Source: Lota lota (taxonomy: Eukaryota > Chordata > Actinopteri > Gadiformes > Lotidae). Taken from it: 64,000 bases of DNA. Below, in pieces: positions 44,050 through 57,446 of this stretch. Numbering within the stretch: the first letter of the stretch is position 1; every line of letters begins with the position of its first letter. The position numbers and the translations under genes were made by a program. The notes under the pieces are model-generated. The model worked only from the letters and a program-made list of their open reading frames with translations, had not been told where the DNA came from and searched no databases. Location: NCBI GenBank assembly GCA_026745465.1, contig JACYXH010000435.1, positions 43,884 to 107,883 of the forward strand, read 5' to 3'.

Positions 44050-47000
44050 TTAGTCATGTAGATCAGACAATGCTGACTTATCAAGTTTTTTCTCACAGAT
44101 CCAGTAACGATCTGTAAGACACGATATATCATTCCATTCACCCATTTTGTACTGCTCAACACAATCTTCTTCTGTATGTAGAGCTGTCGCTTTATTATTT
44201 GGTTCAGAAAGCCCCCAGTACCTGAAAAAAAGTTGTGTTGAATGGATTTTAGTTTGATTTTTTGGTTTAGACATGATTGAAAGGAATACATAATGAATAT
44301 GTGGTTTTTCGAGTAGTGTTGTATGTTACATGTTAATGCTGCATCTAAACCAGTCAGGGCCACCAAAAAGCATGTGGGCTGGTCCTGAGTGGATGCTCTA
44401 CTCAGGAATAGATTAATAGAGCCACCTTACTCCCATGATTTTGAACCCATTCTCAGATAATTTAGAGAATTTATCCTTCCTCATTTCATATTTTTACATT
44501 TACTTAAGTTTGTACTTGACTCGATAATGGTTTGTTGATGATGAATATTAAGAACATTCATAGCAGTTGTCAAAATCACAGCAGTGCAGTCCTTGAAATG
44601 GACTGCACCGAGTCATCTGGTGTGTTCAAACAGGCCAAAGTCTTACGCTGTAGTCAGGGGAGTTCCATCCACCCACTTCCAGGTCCCTTCTACTTCTGCA
44701 TCGGTTAAACCAAGCCAAAAGCCTTCAGGGACAAAATCCTGGAACAGCAATGAAAGGGATATGAATGTACACTAGATATGTCTAGAAATCACTGCAAAGG
44801 AAATAATGAATGGAGATTTAAGGTAGATAAAAGTGGATCATCGTTTTTTCATCCCATACATCTTAGACCTCTGGTAACTCTTTGTTCCTGATAAATTACT
44901 GGGAGAACCCTTTCTGGCACTGCTAGTGATTTTCACTATTTACACATGCTGCTACATTCTTCAACATTACTGTCTTGTGCCCATTCACACATTGTATAGC
45001 AATGCCAGAATCAACCAGCAGATGGCAATAATGCAACACTTATGTATGCCAACAACCAAATAAATGGAGGACTGAGATGACCAGACTTATTTTGGAACCT
45101 ATCCAGTTTCCAGCCATTCTTGAAAAAGGAGCTTGTTTGCAAACAAAAAAATTCAGTATTGATAGTTATCATAATCTGCCTAAAAGCATTGGGATAAACA
45201 GTGCTTATTCAGATACTTCATCAGCGGAGTCTTGTGATTGGTTTGATCTCTCCACGTGATAGAGTCTTACATCAAATGGACACAACCCTTTACGTGCCTC
45301 TTTCAGAAATGTCACTGCTTTAATTCTCAACACAGCCGTACAGGCAGTGATCCGGAAACGTTATTAGGCCTTGAGAAGGGAACTTGGCCGTGCAGATTTC
45401 CTGGAATATTAACCTGTTTGCATTCACACATGACCCCATGCCAGAAATGTTCCAGAACATTTCTGGGATATAGTATATGTGTGAAAGGGGCTTAAGAGTC
45501 CTTTAAATCCTGATGCATATTTTCTGATGTATAGTTTAAAACACGACTCTCCGTTATTTACTTATTGGAAAGGATGGCTATGCATTCTGTTCTCATTAGT
45601 ACAAGTCAGTTTTATTTGTACATCCCTTAATGGCAGTGAGTCTCAAAGGGTTTCACAGGCCACTATTATACAACCCCCCTATCCTAAGCCCCAAAGGGCA
45701 AGAAACAACTCCCATAATTATCAAGGAAGAACCCTTGAGAAGGAACAGAGGTTTTGCGTTCCTACAGATGGTTTCTTCCTTTCATAAATGAGGGAGTTTT
45801 TCCCTCCTTCGAGGGACGGTTAGGAGTGCAATGGGTGCCATCATGGACAGACATAACGGTAGCATAACAAATAAAACAGATTCAGTAAATAAAATAATGA
45901 TGGTCCACTGTACAGCTGGCCATCCCTATTTGTTTAAGTGTTTGATAAAAAATTATCGTCCACTGCTAAACAGAAATGACACTTCAACCTCATGTTGTAA
46001 GATTGCAGCCATCCAATGTCAACCATCTTTGGTCCATTTCTCAACCAATGGTAGAAATTGTGCTGGGCTGATCTTGGTACTTGGTATGAAAGCGTGTATG
46101 TAGAAAGCACACTAGCACACTACCTGCTCCTCCTTGCTGTTTACGACAATGAGATCGGATCCTCTCTCCCTGCAGTCATTCCTGCTTTCTTGCCAGTTTT
46201 TCTTGGAATGGGACTTGTAATAGCAACTGCAGCTGGTGTTTTGCCAGCACGTGCAGAGGTTTCCTGCAACAAAAAACCAAAACATAAAAACTAAACATAC
46301 AACACCTCAAGTGATGACAAAATGAACAAATGAGCGATGGTGATACCGTCACCATGCAGGGTCTTTAGTAAGGCATGCTGCTGCTTCAGCGATGTGTTGA
46401 AAGCAGTCTGCAAGCGATTCCTCTCTTCCACCATGTTGTCTAAAGCGCTCTGCAAGCGATTCCTCTCTTCCACCTTGTTGTCTAAAGCGCTCTGCAAGCG
46501 ATTCCTCTTTTCCACATTGTAGTCTAAAGCGCTCTGCAAGTGGTTCCTCTCTTCCACCTTGTTGTCTAAATTGGTCTGCAAGCGATTCCTCTCTTCAACC
46601 ATTTTGTCTAAAGCACTCTGCCGTTCTTCAATTTGCCCGGTCACTGTGAAATAAGAAGTCAGAAAATGATCTTGATCAATGTCGTCAGAGTGACAAACAA
46701 TAGCAAAACACTGAAATCAAACCAAAGAGATAGACGCAAAACATTATTGTAATGACCAATGATTAACATCAACAGCAATACACAATGTGGTTTGAGTTGA
46801 GTGCTTATTACAACTGTTGAACTGACTTCATTAATGCAATTACATTTTCAATTTTAACCAAATGATAGGTCAATTGGGTTCCCTATTGGTTCATCAACCC
46901 CTTCTGAAACTACAACTAAAGACTAAGTTCCAATGTTTTTCATTGTATTTGCGTCATTGTCTGCTCGGACATTTATTAAAAACCCATCAACCTAACTTAC

Positions 47001-47390
47001 GTGTCTGATTTGGGAAGGACGTCTCTGTGGGGGCTCTGGACTCGTTCCAGCTGACCCTCAGAGTGATGTTGAGAAGAGCTTGGAGGACACAAAGCAGGCC
47101 GATGCTGAGATAAGCCAGGTGCAGGTGTCTTTCTGCAGTGAAACACACACAGGCTAGTTCATATTCAATTAATTTGAAAAAAGAATAGAGTAGAATAACG
47201 ATTGAGGAAAATATTTCAATTGTTCAATTAACAATTGTTCAATTAAAACCAGACAGATTGACAAAGAGAGAGAGTACCTACTTGAGTTTGAGGTACAATC
47301 TAGCATAATCTCTTCAGTTTTGTTCCCTGAATAAGACTGATATTTTCTGGTCTCGACCTGCATCTCAATCTCATCTGAGCGATGCGCCAT
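44050..47390 (-). CDS. C-type lectin receptor gene F with five-repeat stalk (313 aa)
   Basis: Exons (minus) are 47390-47282, 47132-47001, 46643-46347, 46263-46124, 44738-44647 and 44221-44050. Lengths 109, 132, 297, 140, 92 and 172 bp sum to 314 codons with matching phases. The product begins MAHRSDEIEMQVE, has membrane helix HLAYLSIGLLCVLQALL with NIT and NES glycosylation sites after it, and a stalk with five 14-residue coiled-coil repeats, the longest here. The lectin domain has WLGLTD, EPN (GLSEPNN) and WND. It looks intact and is the best-preserved family-2 member. The first intron donor is GTAGGT. Confidence 0.87.
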
Positions 47391-48424
47391 GGCCAATAAC
47401 GTTCACTCAGCTCTCTCCTCGCAGACTGAGGCGTTCTTCAGGCTGACTCAGAAGAAGATGATCATTTCCTATGATCAAACTTCCTGTTTTTGACTTGTGT
47501 GACGACCTATAGACTACCGTGTCATTTATATATATTTTTTAATCAAGGCCTTGGCCTTTAATTGGTTCCTCATCACTAAAATATGCTGTGTAGTCTAGAA
47601 GCTATTAAGCTCATTTGGCACACAGATCAATATCAAATAATGTATCCAAAATTAATATGCTTTCAGGCAAAAGCATATAACTTTTGAAAGAGGGTTTGTC
47701 AAATGCTGCTCCTCGCCATACTCCTATTTTTTTATATAACCATACCTGATAAAAGTCCAGGGGCCTCATCGTGGGGTCTGCAGAAATATAAATTCAGCTT
47801 CACGACCCGGCCCCACCAAACGCGTGGCCTCGAGTGTGGCACTCCCCTCCCATTCCCTTTGAATTGGACGCGTGCTGGACGCGTGCTCGCGTGGAGCAGG
47901 GGATTGTGGGAATGCTCGCGTGCAGGTTGGGGATCATGGAGTGTTGAAAGTGGAGGGACAAAAGGTCAACTTCAGTTGACCTTATGCAAATGAGCGCCAT
48001 GAGTTTGGCCATGCGATTGGACAATCAACATTCAGTGAGTACTGGAGGACCATACGGACTCGTGGTGAATTTCATTTCCTGTTTTTAAGGACTTCCATCA
48101 ACACCTGGGAAAACTCCCACAAGCAGCTGCTTATTCTGCTGCGCGTCAGACGGGCTCAGTGTAGCAGCTCTCTTTTATTAGTGTGGAGCGTTTCCTTACG
48201 GCGTGACGCTAGGCTACGCGACGCTTGCGTGCCCAGTGTAGCAAGGGGAGCTACATTGAGCACGAAATCGTTGCGTCGGTAGCGTAGCTTTGTGACCTGC
48301 TCCACCGGCCACGACCTGCATCAGTGGTGCAACAGGAGCAACACGTCTGTTCACTGCAATCATTTAGTTACTTTGTTCTTTTTAGTTCATTTAGTTAATT
48401 ATTATTTTATGTTGTATGTTACAC
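47391..48424. repeat. 5' flank module of gene F
   Basis: Reverse complement of 19425-20400 and 38293-39300. Likely contains the promoter. Confidence 0.6.
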
Positions 48425-49256
<832 letters not shown>

Positions 49257-49858
49257 CTGCAGATTAGTCAATGAGTGCCAACGCCTTGGTTTTACTCAAA
49301 GTTAATCAACTTGTTGAAAGATTAAGTTTCTTTAAAGGGAACACAAAACCGAAGACGGGAAGTGTCCAAAGAGGAAGAAAACCATTTCAAAGAAGATAAC
49401 ATTTATTAACTGTTAAGGTCACTTTTCTCTTGCTTCTTTCAGATGAAAACACATCTATACAAAAGTTATCTTTGTTGTGGTTCATAACTACAAATGGATT
49501 GAAACGAGGACTTCAAGATGAGCAAGGCAATTTTTCTGTTCAACTTAGCAGAATCTAAAAATAAATGTAATTTAGTGTAATTTTATGTGAGGATCTGCTG
49601 ACATTTATATAAAATTGCCCCACATTTTTTATGCGTAGACAGTTGGGATTTTACCAGCATAATTAAAAGAAAAGAAATACAGAAAAAAATCGCCATATCA
49701 GACAACCCTATGATGCTCACTCTGATATTGTTCATTTTTCTGTGAATGTTAAACCTTAAAAGTTCAGGTAACTCAACTGAAACGGCTGATCATGAGAGAT
49801 GATATTGAACCGATTGAATAATAAAAACATTGATGATTTATTTTCATCCTCATGTTAG
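49257..49858. repeat. 5' flank of relic G
   Basis: Matches 30119-30634 and 31181-31255 without the solo LTR. No gene is seen. Confidence 0.5.
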
Positions 49859-50635
49859 ATGTTACAGAGGCTTGGAAGGGCAAAAAAGTCCATGTTCTTC
49901 TGTCCAGAATCGAACCATACAAATTGTTCTTTTGGGACATTAGTAGGACAACTCCGGGTCAGGAACTCGAGAGTGAGGTAAGATTAAGTAATTATTTTTC
50001 CTTTAGTTAACTCATATTGAACAAGGAAATCTCCAAAAGCTAATGCACCATAAGTTAACTGACTTACTTTTCAAATGAATGTCCTTTCCCCAGGTGATCA
50101 ATGCCTACTTCCACAAAATGGTCCAGAAGCACAATTGCCAAGGGGCAAACAGGCACTCTGTATTAATACATATGCAATGACACACAATTGGCAAGGGAAG
50201 ACGGCAATACTAAAGGTAGGCACAGTAGAGGTATTTTTGTTCTGATGTTCAATAAAATAGATTGTGCTTTGATGATTTACTGTAAATCGGGATTGTTTTT
50301 TAAACGGTGAATTGTTTAATATTTTAGAAGTGTTATGCATCAGTGTGTGTGGTGATGCTGGGGGTTATAAATGAGCCGAATCATTGGATACTGTCAGTTC
50401 CCCTGTTTTTGGACTCAGTGACTCTGTGGCCCCCTACTGGTTACTTTGTGTTGTCTACCATGTGCCTGCTTCTGTTGTGCCCCTGTCTCCGCCCCTCACC
50501 TGTACACCCTGCCATTGTCTGTTTCCCGCCCTTTTTTCCTGCTCACCTGTTTGTCATTATGCTAATCACCCAAACTATTTATGTCCTGTGTTTTCAGTGC
50601 CATGTGTCCGATTGTCTTATGTTTGCTTTTAGCGT

Positions 50636-50699
50636 CCCTCCCTCCCTCCCTCCCTCCCTCCCTCCCTCCCTCCCTCCCTCCCTCCCTCCCTCCCTCCCT
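50636..50699. repeat. TCCC tetranucleotide repeat
   Basis: About 16 units of TCCC inside an intron of the protease pseudogene. Confidence 0.95.
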
Positions 50700-50899
50700 T
50701 ATTCCTGCCTATGTGACACATGCACAATGGGTTTCTCCAAATCTCTCTAGGTCATCTTCCCTCAGAACAGAGGAGCCTTGTTCTGGATACACTCGGCAAC
50801 GATGGCTCCAGGGTGAAAAGATGTCTGGAGTCCACAAGGTAATAGTTCTATGATGTCCCCTTATCTAGGCCAATGTCATTCTTCTGTTAGTGTATTGCT

Positions 50900-51335
50900 G
50901 TAACAATGACTCAGGCACAAGGAGCAGGTTGAACCCAGTGGCGGGACTTAAGGCAGACTGGTTGGAAGGGTCAGGCAAAGGAATTGGTCAAGGCAGGCAG
51001 GGGTCAGGTGATGGGCATCGTAATACAAAGGGTCAGGCAGGAATCGTAGTCGGGGTATCAAAGCAAGGCATGGGTATCCAGTACTGGTACACAAGAGCTC
51101 GGAAATGAAGGTAAGTAACAACAAGACTTCGCAGGGAACTGAGGGGAATGCTGGCATTTAACTGTTGGAGACTGTGTGAAACAGGTGAAGGGAATGACCT
51201 TGAGTGATGGGATAATGCTGTGCAGGTGTGTGAGAACTGTTGTCCATGGTGGTGGGCTGGGTGAGTGTCCCTAGTACTCTGGTGACTGGGATCTGTGGTG
51301 CTGTCCATGGGGCTGGACTGGATGTGTCATAGTAG
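50900..51335. repeat. LTR-like repeat fragment, shared with 31259-31597
   Basis: Over 300 bases are nearly identical to 31259-31597, including CAAAGCAAGGCATGGGTATC. The start near 50903 is TGTAACA and the end near 51331 is GTGTCA, but I cannot see a clean target duplication. Confidence 0.45.
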
Positions 51336-51724
51336 CATAATCATTTGTTACTTTTTGTCTACTTTTCAGAGCATTCATGAGAGCGAGAGGCTGTATGGTG
51401 TCCAGGTGGACAGCCAACACTGTGCCACAAAGCCTACAGCTTCATGTGGAATATTTGTAATCAAAGCAATTTTTAGCATTGCATTTTCCATTATGGAAAC
51501 ATGAAGCTGATTTTGATTAACATTTAAACTCCTATAGAGACATCAAGTTAATGCATTTTGATTTAGTTAAACTGGGCAAGTGTGTTGTGACAATTAATTA
51601 ATTCAAACGTGTTCTTAGTATGCTGAGAAAGTCCTGGCAGAGGAGTCTCTTATTTTCCCAAACTCTGCAAAGGCAGTGGCTCAATACAGGAGGGAAGTAG
51701 CTTTCACACTATGCAATGAGACTG

Positions 51725-54203
51725 GTATGTTTACACTTTTCAAACTTGGATTTCTATTAACACCATGAGGATTTCAAATATCATCATAAAGAGTGTGGAT
51801 TGTTACATTTGAAATTAATATAATAAAGTATTGGTGAGTGAAAGTGAGTATGTATCACTCATTATATATTTTCCCATGATAGCTGTACATTACATTGTAC
51901 AGAATGTAGTGCAGTGAAAGGTCTCTTATTGATGCATTGACATCTTTGAAGTCAGTGGACAGTTGACACCACATTTTGTGTGAAATAAGAAGAAATGATT
52001 ATATATAATCAATACCAAATGTTAACCAGATGATGTCAGTGAGCTGAGTCACTGCTGTGGAGAGGGAGAAGAAGAGGGAGAAGGAGGGTCTCAAGACAGA
52101 CCTGTTACCACTGACTGGGGAAGTTATTTGTTGAAAAAAACCACCATGGTTTTCTAGTTTTGCTCATTTAGAGCTCATCCAGTCTATTCTGAGTTCTTGG
52201 CTCAGGTTGTTGGCAGAAGGAGTGATGTAAACGATTATCAGGGAGATCTCTCTAAATCCATGGGGAAATAGGGTCTGAATGTTAAACAGCAGCTGTTCAT
52301 GTAACATAGGATTCCGATATATTCATTAAACCATTTCTAGTTGACATGCACACAAACCTCCCACGTGTCTTCGCATAACTGTGTATGTAACAACAGTCTT
52401 GGTTTACATTAAATAGATGAAACATGTATTCAATCAACAAAAGACTAATAAACCATGGTGTTGTCCTTTAAATCAACAATATCTTTATTCTGCTCTTTAT
52501 GCCAACCTGTCTGGTACTGTAGAAGACACATATTTCACATAGATATTTACACAGAACTTCTGTCCCATGTAACATGACCTCGGTTTAAGATAAGATTGTA
52601 CTTTATTCATCCCAAGGGAGATTAATGTGTTTCAGATCCAGTGTGACCTCTATGTGAGGTGGTACTACGAGGGTTGTGTTGGGAGACCAGAAAGAGATCA
52701 TCTCCACAGCTGTCCTGCATGCCCCCAGGCTCAACAGTCTTAAAAACCCTGTGTTAATGTTATTGTTAAAAAACTTGTGAAAGAAAGGTCATACAATGGA
52801 TGCATAAAATGACCTGAAAACATTTGGTTGGGGTTTGACTCCTTTTCCTCACATTTCCAGTGGGGTCACAGAGTACGACGGCCAGCTATCATGGATTGTG
52901 ACCTATCGTGGATTGTTTCCTGTTGCGTGTGGACTCTGATGACCACAGACATGAATAAATATACAGGATGACAAATGAAAAACCCAGGTTGCTGTCGGGT
53001 GCTTCGTCCCGAGGCCCGCCGTGCTTCCACTGATCTATAGGCTACTGCCGCTTCAGTGGCCACCATACTCAGGGCGCAATACTGTCGGCTCTGCGCGGTC
53101 GTTGCGCTCTCGTTCCACAGTGGACAGCGGGCTTCAGATCGCCCCAGCACGACACCAAACGTAGGCAAAAGGACCTCGGACTTTGGGACAGAGAGACACC
53201 CACATTCGCTCAGCAAACGCAAAGGAAAGGACTAAATAGACCAGGCAAAGAGAGGAAGCAACCACATGTGGCATGTGGTTGCGATCGCACCAAATTGGTT
53301 CCGTAATACATTGTACTCTTAGGTCACTAAAATCACCCCCATCCCCTTGTTACTAAATGTGCTTTATAAATACATTTGATTTGATTAGCATTTTACAGAT
53401 TCATACTATGGATGGGGTGTTTAGTACGGTCCACCACCGTTGCTTCTTTCCCCAGAAGAAGCAACAATCAGTGTTTAATTACCTTGATTTACCTTTGACC
53501 ATTTCCTACTATAGGCTTCTGTGTAAAATGTTGTTAAGAATTGACCAACACCATTTATATATTCACGTTTGTATCAAGAAAGAAAGACCCGTCATCATCA
53601 TTCCACCACAGAGGCAAATCAACCGCTTTTCTTCAGCCACTCAACGGGCTCTCCAAAACGAACGCACCCATCCCCAGTGAGCCATGGTGATACATTGTTT
53701 AGTTTGAAGCTCTTGCATGTTGCAGAAAATGTGCAATAGCGACCCCTGGGGTCTCACTTTATGGTGGGTCACAGAATACGGTGTAACACCGGCCTGTGAG
53801 ATGTTGTGGACCACTGAGGCTGAATTTATACTTCTGCGGACCCCACGATGATGCCCAAGGACTCTTATCAGTCATGGTTTTATAGGAAAATAGGAGTATG
53901 GCGAGGAGCAGCATCTGACAAACACTCTTTTAAAAGTGATATGCAGTGGTGTAGTGCAGGGTATACGCAGGTAACGCAGTTATGAACAACAACAAAGATA
54001 ACTTTTGTATAGATGTTTATTCATCAGAATGGGGCAAGAGAAAAGTGACCTTAACAGTTCCTAAATGTTATCTTCTATGAAGTGGTTTTCTTCCTCTTTG
54101 GAAACGTCCCGTCTGCGGTTTTGTGTTCCCTTTAAAATAACTTAGTCTGTCAACCAAGTTGAATCGTTTTGAGTGAAACCAAGGCGTTCACTTATCAACT
54201 AAT
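51725..54203. other. Intergenic region, mixed old repeats
   Basis: 52590-52625 contains TTTATTCATCCCAAGGGAGATT, which resembles the 3' end of fish RTE-type retroposons. 52700-53000 is the reverse complement of about 17930-18230. 53790-53970 is a repeat also seen near 20040, 26290, 38910, 47700 and 57930. I see no supported gene; the open frame at 53357-53680 has no recognisable domain. Confidence 0.4.
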
Positions 54204-57200
54204 ATGCAGATGGAAGAGGACCTCCATAGCAAGGGGAGGAAGGTGAGGACTCCCCAGGCAGGGACATGGCAGGAAACGGGGGATAGTTGGAGTGAGAGGG
54301 AGGAGAGGGTTGGGGACATCTATGATAGCATCGATGCCCACGTCACCGGACCCACAGCCCAGCATCATGAGCCCACGGCGCAAAGCACGAAAACAAGCGA
54401 GACTCACACAGGTGACAGCCGCACACATGGTGTACATCTACAACGTAACCTTCTAGTATCTTCAAATGTTATTGTGAATAGTGATTTATTTCAGTGGCAA
54501 TTAATTTTCTGATGCTAAAGGGCCATGTAATGTGATCGGAGCCTTTTATAATTGTCAACATGTGTATAACAATCCCCTTTTAGGAAATGCTTCATAAAAC
54601 CTGCCTGATTTAGAACTTCACGTGCTGTGACTCCAATTTAAGTGTGTGTGTGTATGTGCAGCCCCTGTAAACACTCAGAATAAGAAACATCTCAATACTG
54701 CTGCTTGGTGTGTGGCTCTTCTGTGGCAACTGATTTTCACAGATCTAGCGGTCCGCTGTGAGTTCCACACAACACACACCATTTGCTTCTTAATGTGTTT
54801 GTTGAGAATGATCCTGCGTGTGTATGAAGTCAATTCAACAGCATTTTTAATAAGCACTCAACTCAAACCACACTGTGTAATGCAGTTGATGTTAATTATT
54901 GGTACAAGCAAGAGCAACCCCATTGCAAGACTAAAAACATAATTACAATAATGAGTTGCATCTATCTCTTTGGTTTGATTTCAGTGGTTTGCTATTTTTT
55001 GTCACTCTGACGACATTAATCAAGATCATTCTCTGACTTCAGATTTCATCATGACCGGGCAAAATGAAAAACTGCAGAGCGCATTAGACAACAAGGTGGA
55101 AGAGAGGAATCGCTTGCAGAGCGCTTTAGACAACATGGTGGAAGAGAGGAATCGCTTGCAGACTGCTTTCAACACATCGCTGAAGCAGCAGGATACCTTA
55201 CTAAAGACCCTGCATGGTGACGGTATCGCCATCACTCATTTGTTCAACATGACATCCCTTGAGGTGTTGTATGTTTAGTTTTTATGTTTTGGTTTTTTGT
55301 TGCAGGAAACCTCTGCACATGCTGGCAAAACACCAGCTGTAGTTGCTATTACAAGTCCCATTCCAAGAAGAACTGGAACGATAGCAGGAATGACTGCAGG
55401 GAGAGAGGATCTGATCTCATTGTCATAAACAGCAAGGAGGAGCAGGTAGAGTGCTAGTGTGCTTTTTACATACACGCTTTCATACCAAGTACCAAGATCA
55501 GCCCAGCATGATTTCTACCATTGGTTGAGAAATGGACCAAAGGTGGTTGACATTGGATGGCTGCAATCTTACAACCTGAGTTTGAAGTGTCATTTCTGTT
55601 TAGCATTGGACGAAAAAAGAGGCAGATAAATCTTTTATCAAAAACTTAAATAAATAGGGATGGCCAGCGGTACAGTGGACCATCATTATTTTATTTACTG
55701 AAACTGTTTTATTTGTTATGCTACCGTTATGTCTGTCCATGATGGCACCCATTGCACTCCTAACCGTCCCTCGAAGGAGGGAAAAACTCCCTCAATTATC
55801 AAGGCAGAAACCATCAGTAGGAACGCAAAACCTCTGTTCCTTCTCAAGGTTTCTTCCTTGATTATTATGGAAGTTTTTTCTTACCCTTTTGGGGCTTAGG
55901 ATAGGGGGGTTGTATAATAGTGGCCTGTGAAACCCTTTGAGACTTACTGCCGTTAAGGGATATCCAAATAAAACTGACTTGTACTAATGAGAATAGAATA
56001 CAGAGCCATCATTTCCAATCGGGTAAATAACGTAGAGTCGTGTTTTAAACTATACATAAGAAAATATGCATCAGGATTTAAAGGACTCTTAAGCCCCTTT
56101 CACACATACCGTATATCCCAGAAATGTTCCGGAACATTTCTGTCATGGGGTCATGTGTGAATGCAAATGTTTTGATATTCCAAGAAATCTGCACGGCCAA
56201 TTTGCCTGCTCAAGACCTAGTAACGTTTCCGGATCACTGTCTGTATGGCTGTGTTGAGAATTAAAGCAGTAACATCTCCGGCAGAGGCACGTAAAGGGTT
56301 GCTTCCATTTGATGTAAGACTCTATCAAGTGTAGAGAGCAATTACAATAATTGTTAGCAAACAAGCTCCCTTTGTCAAGAATGTCTGGAAACTGGATAGA
56401 TTCCAAAATAAGTCAGCACTTCTCAGTCCACAGTTTATATGGTTGTTGGCATCAATTAGTGTTGCAATATTGCCATCTGCTGGTCTATTCCGGCATTACT
56501 ATGCCATGTTCGAAAGGGCGCAAGACAGAAATGTTCAAGAATGCACCACCATGTGTGTATAGTGAAAATAACTAACATTGCCAGAAAGAGTTATCCCAGT
56601 AATATATTAGGAACAAGGAGTTACTAGAAGTCTAAGATGTATGGGATGAAAAAATTATGATCCACTTTTACCTACCTAAAATCTCCATCCATTCTTTCCA
56701 ATGCAGTGATTTCTAGACAGATCTTGTGTATATTCATATCCCTTTCATTGCTGTTCCAGGATTTTGTCCCTTTGGACTTTTGGCTTGGTTTAACCGATGC
56801 AGAAGTAGAAGGGACCTAGAAGTGGGTGGATGGAACTCCCCTGACTACAGCGTAAGACTTTGGCCTGTTTGAACACACCAGATGACTCGGTGCAGTCCAT
56901 TTCAAGGACTGCACTGCTGTGATTTTGACAACTGGTATGAATGTTCTTAATATTCATCATCAGCAAACCATTATCGAGTGTCAAGTACAAACTTAAGTAA
57001 ATGTGAAAATATGAAATGAGGGAATGATAAATTCTCAATGAATGGGTTCAAAATCATGGGAGTAAGGCAGCCCTATTAATCTACTCCTGAGTAGAACATC
57101 CACTCAGGACCAGCCCACATGCTTTTTGGTGGTCCTGACTGGTTTAGATGCAGCATTAACATGTAACATACAACACTACTAAAAAAAAAACAGCATATTC

Positions 57201-57446
57201 ATTATGTATTCCTTTCAATCATGTCTAAACCAAAAAAGAAAACTAAAATCCAGTCAATACAACTTTTTTTTCAGATACTGGCGCCGTTCTGAACCAAATA
57301 ATAAAGGGACAGCTCCAAATAAAGAGGAAGATTGTGTTGAACATAAAAGAATGGGTGAATGGAACGACAAATCGTGTCTGACAGATCTTTTCTGGATCTG
57401 TGAGATAAATCTTGATTTGTCAGCATTGTCTGATCTACATGACTAA
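54204..57446 (+). pseudogene. C-type lectin receptor gene H with one nonsense codon
   Basis: Exons are 54204-54411, 54662-54757, 55043-55222, 55306-55445, 56760-56851 and 57275-57446 (208, 96, 180, 140, 92 and 172 bp, all phases matching). The tail contains DIYDSI, the membrane helix is AAWCVALLWQLIF with an unusual Gln, and the stalk has two 14-residue repeats. The lectin domain has EPN (RRSEPNN) and WND. In the second lectin exon, TAG at 56817-56819 replaces the TGG for the first Trp of GTWKWVDG. This truncates the domain before the binding site. Everything else looks functional, so the loss is recent, or polymorphic. Confidence 0.8.

Larger units (their letters stand above)
49859..51724 (+). 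pseudogene. Decayed Ulp1/SENP-like cysteine protease gene (peptidase C48 type)
   Basis: Exon-like blocks with splice borders are 49859-49977 (KVHVLLSRIEPYKLFFWDIS), 50094-50165 (VINAYFHKMVQKHN), 50751-50838 (VIFPQNRGALF, then LDTLGNDGSRVKRCLEST after a one-base shift), 51370-51460 (ending in TASCGIFVIK, in a different frame from its start) and 51619-51724 (AEKVLAEESLIFPNSAKAV). ELESEVINAY and SCGIF resemble the N-terminal and catalytic-Cys regions of Ulp1-type proteases. The exon expected to carry the catalytic His is not found. Two frameshifts make this a pseudogene. Identification rests on remembered family patterns. Confidence 0.55.

Noticed and set aside
52866-53222. A 118-codon minus-strand frame in GC-rich sequence
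   Set aside because: Part of it is a repeat also found near 17930-18060 without the frame being conserved.
53357-53680. A 107-codon open frame
   Set aside because: No domain, no paralog in the array and no splice context; probably chance in old repeat sequence.
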